From Streptomyces resistomycificus (GTDB lineage Bacteria; Actinomycetota; Actinomycetes; Streptomycetales; Streptomycetaceae), in contig NZ_KQ948992.1 in NCBI RefSeq assembly GCF_001514265.1, positions 124,001 through 188,000 on the forward strand: 64,000 nucleotides of DNA, read 5' to 3'. How positions within the stretch are numbered: the stretch's first letter is position 1; each line of letters opens with the position of its first letter. Positions 60,400-64,000 of the stretch are shown here, piece by piece. The position numbers were made by a program, and so were the translations under genes. Under the pieces are notes generated by a model, which had not been told where the DNA came from, made no database searches, and was given only the letters and a program-made list of their open reading frames with translations.

Positions 60400-61287
60400 C
60401 TACCGGCGGTGCCGGTGCGCCAGCGCCTCGTAGGACGCAGCCAGCGCGGGCGCCGCGGTCTCGTACGTCCGCTGCGCCACGCCGACGAACAGACAGTCCA
60501 CCACCAGCAGCTGGCTGGTCCGTGACGACATCGCCGCCGGCCGGAGTTCACTCTCCCGGGCCGTCGACGTCGTCAGTACGTGATCGGCGTACTGGGCGAC
60601 CGGGCCGCCCGGCCGCCCGGTGATCGCGACGGTCGTCGCCCCCCGCTCGAACGCGACCCGCAGCGGCTCGATGACGTCACCGGTCGACCCCGAGTGGGTG
60701 ATCGCGACCGCCACGTCCCCGGGCCGCAGCTGCACCGCGTTCGTGACGGCCAGGTGGGGATCGCTGTGCGCCTGGGCTATCAGCCCTATCCGCAGCAGCT
60801 TCTGGGTGAGGTCCTGGGCGACCAGGCCGCTCGCCCCGACGCCGTACACGTCGGTGCGGCGGGCGGTGGCGAGGGCGGTCACGGCCGCCCCGAGCTGCAC
60901 GGTGTCGAGGCCGGCCGCCGTGTCGGCGAGGGTCTGCCGCTCGTCGTACGCGAGTTTCGTCACGACGTCGGCGATGGGGTCGTCCACCGCGATGTCCGTC
61001 GTGATCGCGGGCGCGCGGCCGGACTGCTGCTGGGCGGCGAGGCCGGCCAGGGCGAGCCGCAGGTCGCGGTAGCCGGGGTAGCCCAGGATGCGGGCGGTGC
61101 GCACGACGGTCGCCTCGCTGGTGCCGGTGAGTTCGGCGAGCCCGGTGACCGTCAGGGCGGCGCAGCCGGCGGGGTCGCTCGCCACGGCCTCCGCGACGCG
61201 CTGCATGGAACGGGTCATCGACGGGACGAGGGTGCGGACCTTGGCCGCGAGGCTGTTGCCGAAAATTTCCTTCACTTCCTGGGTCAC
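60400..61287 (-). CDS. murR: MurR/RpiR-family transcriptional regulator
   Basis: 295 residues from GTG 61287 (VTQEVKEIFGNSLAAKVRTLVPSMTRSMQRVAEAV). The N-terminal RpiR helix-turn-helix is LTVTGLAELTGTSEATVVRTARILGYPGYRDL (about 45-76). The C-terminal SIS sugar-phosphate domain has DVYGVGASGLVAQDLTQKL and VAITHSGSTGDVIEPLRVA (about 170-205). It should repress murQ/murP until MurNAc-6-P binds. A GAAA-N5-TTTC dyad (61292-61304) lies directly upstream of the start. Confidence 0.92.
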   Translation of the reverse strand: MTQEVKEIFGNSLAAKVRTLVPSMTRSMQRVAEAVASDPAGCAALTVTGLAELTGTSEATVVRTARILGYPGYRDLRLALAGLAAQQQSGRAPAITTDIAVDDPIADVVTKLAYDERQTLADTAAGLDTVQLGAAVTALATARRTDVYGVGASGLVAQDLTQKLLRIGLIAQAHSDPHLAVTNAVQLRPGDVAVAITHSGSTGDVIEPLRVAFERGATTVAITGRPGGPVAQYADHVLTTSTARESELRPAAMSSRTSQLLVVDCLFVGVAQRTYETAAPALAASYEALAHRHRR

Positions 61288-61291
61288 AAAT

Positions 61292-61304
61292 GAAAGATAT
61301 TTTC
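61292..61304 (-). promoter_or_regulatory. GAAA-N5-TTTC dyad, possible MurR operator
   Basis: gaaagatattttc is AT-rich against a GC-rich background and lies 5 bp before the murR start. RpiR-family regulators commonly bind GAAA/TTTC inverted repeats. Autoregulation is a plausible inference. Confidence 0.45.
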
Positions 61305-61342
61305 GGCTCGGTCCTGGGGTCAAGAGTGCGCACAATGGGTGC

Positions 61343-61726
61343 ATGGATCCCATCAGCCCCCTGGAGCAGGCGTTGCACGCGGCACGCGCCCTCGTGCTCG
61401 CCGATCTGGCCGCGGGTGAGGTGGCCGCCGCGGACGTGGTGTCCATGGTCGAGGACTCCGTGGTGCAGCGGCGCTGGTGGGTCGAGCAGTGGCCGGAGGG
61501 CGTGGCCTTCGTGGCCGGCCTGGTCGCGCAGGACGTACAGGACGCGATCCTCGAGCGGTCCGGCCGGTGGCCCCTGTGCCCGGTGTGCGGCACCGGGCAG
61601 CCGCACGCGCTGGAGGTCGAGCCGGAACTCGGCCCCGACCCGCACTGGGTGTGCCACGAGGCGGGCGTGAAGGTCGCCGCGGTGGGAGCCCTCGGGTCGG
61701 CGACCGGCGGGACGCCGCCCTCGTGA
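61343..61726 (+). CDS. hypothetical protein (127 aa)
   Basis: MDPISPLEQALHAARALVLADLAAGEVAAADVVSMVEDSVV followed by WWVEQWPEGVAFVAGLVAQDVQDAIL, a CPVCGTGQPHALEVEPELGPDPHWVC segment (three Cys and His pairs, possible zinc site, about 78-103) and a short Gly/Ala tail. CACAAT lies 6 bases before the ATG, a leaderless layout. It overlaps the next gene by GTGA. The family is not recognised. Confidence 0.8.
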   Translation: MDPISPLEQALHAARALVLADLAAGEVAAADVVSMVEDSVVQRRWWVEQWPEGVAFVAGLVAQDVQDAILERSGRWPLCPVCGTGQPHALEVEPELGPDPHWVCHEAGVKVAAVGALGSATGGTPPS

Positions 61727-62001
61727 CCGTGTACATCGACCCGCCGGCCTGGCCGGGGCACGGGCGCATGTGGTCCCACCTGGTCAGTGACGTCTCCTTC
61801 GACGAACTGCACGCGTTCGCCGACGGGTTGGGCGTGCCCGAGCGGGCCTTCGAACGGGACCACTACGACATCCCGTCGCACCGGTACGCGGAGGTGGTTG
61901 CCGCCGGCGCGGTGGAGGTCAGCAGCCGCGAAGTGGTGCGGCTGCTGTACGCGGCCGGGCTGCGCCGGCGCAAGAGCCGGACTCAGCCGCGCAGTTCGTA
62001 G
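61723..62001 (+). CDS. DUF4031 domain protein
   Basis: 92 residues from GTG 61723. VTVYIDPPAWPGHGRMWSHLVSDVSFDELHAFADGLG and the later FERDHYDIPSHRYAEVVAAGA match DUF4031. Two conserved His residues and Asp suggest a nucleic-acid or metal site, unproven. Translation is coupled to the preceding gene by the 4-base overlap. The last codons run against the converging fusion gene at 61983 and overlap it by 19 bases. Confidence 0.88.
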   Translation: MTVYIDPPAWPGHGRMWSHLVSDVSFDELHAFADGLGVPERAFERDHYDIPSHRYAEVVAAGAVEVSSREVVRLLYAAGLRRRKSRTQPRSS

Positions 62002-63065
62002 GCCCGCAGCCCGTCCTCGTCGAGCTCCTCGCTCACCCGCACGAACCCGGCGCGCGCGATCACCGCCTGGGACGGGGCGTTGCCCGGCTCCACCGTCGCG
62101 AACAGCGACCGCACGTCGTCCCGGGCCAGTGCCCACGCGCACAGCACCCGCAGCGCCTCGGTGGCGTAGCCGTTGCCGCGGGCGCCCTCCACCAGGTCGT
62201 AGCCGACCTCCGCGCGGCCCTCCTCGTCCGGTACCCCGTGGAAGCCCATGCCGCCGACCGCGCGGCCGTCGCTGTGCCGCACCAGGGCGAACAGGCCGAA
62301 CTCCGGGCGGTGCACGCCCGCCTCGTACGCCTTCAGCATCATCCCGGCGGCCTCCAGCGTGCCCTCGTAGGGGCCGCCCGCCAGCCAGTCGAAGCCCCCG
62401 TCGCCGCCCGCGCACAGGTCGGCGGCGGCCGCGGGGGTGACGCCCTCCAGGGTGAGGCGGTCGGCGGTCAGGACCAGGTTGTTGCGCCACTTCCACTCGG
62501 TGACCGGCGCACGGCCGGGCAGCTCGCCGCGGCCGGTGGCCCACAGCAGGGTCCGCCAGTGGTCGGGGCCGGGCCGGACGTGCGGGAAGAGCCGGGTCAG
62601 GACGTACTCGGCGAGCTCCTCGGCCGGTGTGTACGCCAGCCCGAGGCCCTCGGCGACGTCCCGCGTGTGCAGCAGCACCTCGGCGACGCCCATCGCGGCG
62701 AAACCCTCACGGTTCGCGCTGCCGAAGGGGTACGGATGGAAGGCGCGGGCCCGGCGGGGCGTGGCGCGGAAGGCGGCGACCAGCAGCGCGCCGGCCGTCT
62801 CGACGACGTCCAGCAGCCCGTCCTGGCCGGTGCCCTCGTCCAAGGTGATCTCGAAGGGGACCCACGCGTGCTGCGCGCGGCCCGCCAGCTGGCCGGCGTA
62901 GGCGAGGAGAGCGCCCGCGAGGTGCTCGGCCGTGTCACGGCAGCTCCACTCCAGCCCGCCGGCCCGCACCTCTTCCCAGTCCCGGTCCGTCGCCGTCCGC
63001 TTCCGCAGCAGCGCCAGCGCGCCCGCGACGGCCTCCGCCACCCGTTCCCCGCCCAAGTCCCTCAT
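61983..63065 (-). CDS. mycothiol-dependent maleylpyruvate-isomerase-like domain fused to GNAT
   Basis: 360 residues from MRDLGGERVAEAVAGALALL. Residues about 30-215 match the mycothiol-dependent maleylpyruvate isomerase/DinB-like N-terminal domain: LEWSCRDTAEHLAGALLAYAGQLA (first metal His), EVLLHTRDVAEGLGLAYTP (His and Asp). Residues about 225-360 match GNAT: FALVRHSDGRAVGGMGFHGVPDE, EVGYDLVEGARGNGYATEALRVL (acetyl-CoA loop), TVEPGNAPSQAVIARAGF. TACCCT lies 6 bases before the ATG, so it is probably leaderless. Which thiol or amine is modified is unknown. Confidence 0.9.
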   Translation of the reverse strand: MRDLGGERVAEAVAGALALLRKRTATDRDWEEVRAGGLEWSCRDTAEHLAGALLAYAGQLAGRAQHAWVPFEITLDEGTGQDGLLDVVETAGALLVAAFRATPRRARAFHPYPFGSANREGFAAMGVAEVLLHTRDVAEGLGLAYTPAEELAEYVLTRLFPHVRPGPDHWRTLLWATGRGELPGRAPVTEWKWRNNLVLTADRLTLEGVTPAAAADLCAGGDGGFDWLAGGPYEGTLEAAGMMLKAYEAGVHRPEFGLFALVRHSDGRAVGGMGFHGVPDEEGRAEVGYDLVEGARGNGYATEALRVLCAWALARDDVRSLFATVEPGNAPSQAVIARAGFVRVSEELDEDGLRAYELRG

Positions 63066-63091
63066 GGGGGCAGGGTAGGGGGGCCGTTTCC

Positions 63092-63793
63092 TCAGGTCGA
63101 CAGCATTTCCAGCTCGGCGGCCAGGTTGTAGCGGGCCGTGGCCTCCCACTCCGCCTGACCGTGCGGCGTCCTGAACAACCGGGGCAGATCCAGGAGTTGG
63201 CGCAGGATCGCGGCGCGTCCGGTGCGGAAGGCGTCCTGCGGGACGAAGCCGTACTCCTCCCGGACGGCGGCCGTGTAGGCGGCGTACGCGGAGGGCGGTC
63301 CGGCGAGGACGGCGAGGTCCGCGTCGCACAGGACCTGCCCGTCCGGGTCGTCGTCGGCGGGGTCGTGGCCGACGGTGAGCCGGACCAGCCGGGCCACCTC
63401 GGCGGTCTTCGCCGCCGACAGCCCGGCCTCGGGGAGCGCGCGCTCGGCGAGCCGGGCCGAGCGCTCCTCGTTCTCGGAGCGGTCGGGAAGGTAGACCGCG
63501 TCGTGGAACCAGGCGGCCAGGCGTACGACGTCCGGGTCGGCGGCGTGCCTCTCGAGCACGTCGATGTGGTCGAGGACCGCGGTGAGGTGGGTCAGCGTGT
63601 GATAGCGGCGCTGCGGTTCCTGCCAGCGGGCGATGAGGTCGTCGGCGTAGGGGGCCGGGTCGGGATGCGGGGCCGGGTCGGGGTCCGGGGTCCGATGGGG
63701 GTCCGGGGTCCGGCCGGTGGCGGCGGGACCGGGGCTCCGGGCTCCTTCCAGGGCGCGGGCGAAACGGGTGCGCAGGGCGTCGGGATCGGCCAT
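63092..63793 (-). CDS. HD-domain phosphohydrolase-like protein
   Basis: 233 residues from MADPDALRTRFARALEGA, with GGGGAGA upstream. A Pro/Asp repeat stretch (about 28-47, PDPHRTPDPDPAPHPDPAP) precedes the HD domain: RRYHTLTHLTAVLDHID (His), LAAWFHDAVYLPDRSENEERSA (HD), LCDADLAVLAGP (Asp). It resembles predicted metal-dependent HD-superfamily proteins; the substrate is unknown. No signal peptide. Confidence 0.88.
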   Translation of the reverse strand: MADPDALRTRFARALEGARSPGPAATGRTPDPHRTPDPDPAPHPDPAPYADDLIARWQEPQRRYHTLTHLTAVLDHIDVLERHAADPDVVRLAAWFHDAVYLPDRSENEERSARLAERALPEAGLSAAKTAEVARLVRLTVGHDPADDDPDGQVLCDADLAVLAGPPSAYAAYTAAVREEYGFVPQDAFRTGRAAILRQLLDLPRLFRTPHGQAEWEATARYNLAAELEMLST

Positions 63794-63978
63794 GGCCCCA
63801 TTCTCCCCGGGGCGGGGTTGTGCCCCTAGCGGCGACGCCGCCCCGCTCGTACGGCTGTACTCGGGGCGCGCGCGGCGGGCGGGGCGGCGTACGGGTCGGT
63901 GGGGTGAAGGAGGCGGAGCCGGACACCTACGGGTGAACATCCACGGGTGACCTCCTGTCGGCACCGGGCGTATTCTGA

Positions 63979-63994
63979 ATTGGACTAGACCTGT
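63979..63994 (+). promoter_or_regulatory. dre-like site at the right edge
   Basis: ATTGGACTAGACCTGT matches 13 of 16 positions of the DasR dre consensus, counting C or G at position 15. It lies 185 bp before the HD gene start on the divergent side, so it probably serves a gene beyond 64000. Confidence 0.65.
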
Positions 63995-64000
63995 AGTTGT

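Noticed and set aside
57210..60525. long plus-strand frames across the aldo/keto reductase, PTS and murQ genes
   Set aside because: They oppose genes with complete catalytic motifs and show no start signals.

Overview
This is a 64 kb piece of a Streptomyces chromosome. The evidence is very high GC with strongly GC-biased third codon positions, GTG starts, many leaderless promoters, and a run of actinomycete core genes: phoU/phoR/phoP, carD, ispD-ispF-cysS-rlmB, msiK, nagA/nagK, otsB/otsA, thrC and groEL2. From memory the order matches the conserved central part of the S. coelicolor chromosome around SCO4228-SCO4310. No sequence search was possible.

Layout. 1-4.7 kb is accessory: a large STAND NTPase cut by the left edge, a short TPR protein that stops inside a repeat, a small Tudor-like protein behind unusual hairpins, a gene remnant and a DUF4265 protein. 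4.9-6.8 kb holds a GYD protein, an alpha/beta hydrolase, tandem-repeat DNA and a 52-residue cysteine-rich peptide gene too short for ordinary ORF calling. 7-10.6 kb is the phosphate module (phoU divergent from phoR-phoP, with an 11-bp-repeat PHO box between them). 11-15.7 kb is carD and the MEP isoprenoid/cysS/rlmB cluster. 15.9-20.4 kb has a DoxX membrane protein, a sugar nucleotidyltransferase and msiK. A TnpB (IS1341-type) gene sits between msiK and a tRNA-Thr gene. 22-29 kb is mixed (GNAT, APH(6)-like kinase, MFS exporter, a quinone oxidoreductase behind a perfect SoxR box, FAD oxidoreductase, pentapeptide protein). 29-34.6 kb contains an M1-type lipoprotein peptidase, a GNAT-Nudix fusion, TerD, ArfB and a flavin reductase. 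34.9-36.6 kb is a GAF-PAS-GGDEF diguanylate cyclase (probably cdgB).

37.7-46.2 kb is sugar metabolism: a PfkB kinase, nagA-nagK behind two DasR-type (dre) sites, an orphan sugar-binding lipoprotein, trehalose genes otsB/otsA facing each other, and a GpgS-like glucosyltransferase. 46.3-48.2 kb is a SAM-I riboswitch controlling threonine synthase, followed by a MoaD/ThiS-like carrier protein. 48.6-50.8 kb is a cold shock protein and groEL2 with two CIRCE operators. 51-57 kb holds an Old Yellow Enzyme, a carboxylesterase and a small HTH/DUF397 regulatory island. 58-61.3 kb is a murR-murQ-murP-type N-acetylmuramic acid operon. The window ends with a mycothiol-enzyme/GNAT fusion, an HD-domain protein and another dre-like site at the extreme right edge.

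How it fits together. Cell-wall amino sugars recur: murQ/murP/murR handle MurNAc-6-P, nagK/nagA handle GlcNAc, and dre-like sites suggest DasR control. MsiK would energise sugar ABC importers, but the sugar-binding protein here has no permease beside it. Phosphate (PhoP), redox (SoxR box), S-adenosylmethionine (riboswitch), heat (HrcA/CIRCE) and c-di-GMP signals are each readable from the DNA. The least explained items are the cysteine-rich peptide with its flanking repeats, the TnpB/omega-RNA locus, and the thrC riboswitch whose closing stem abuts the ribosome binding site.
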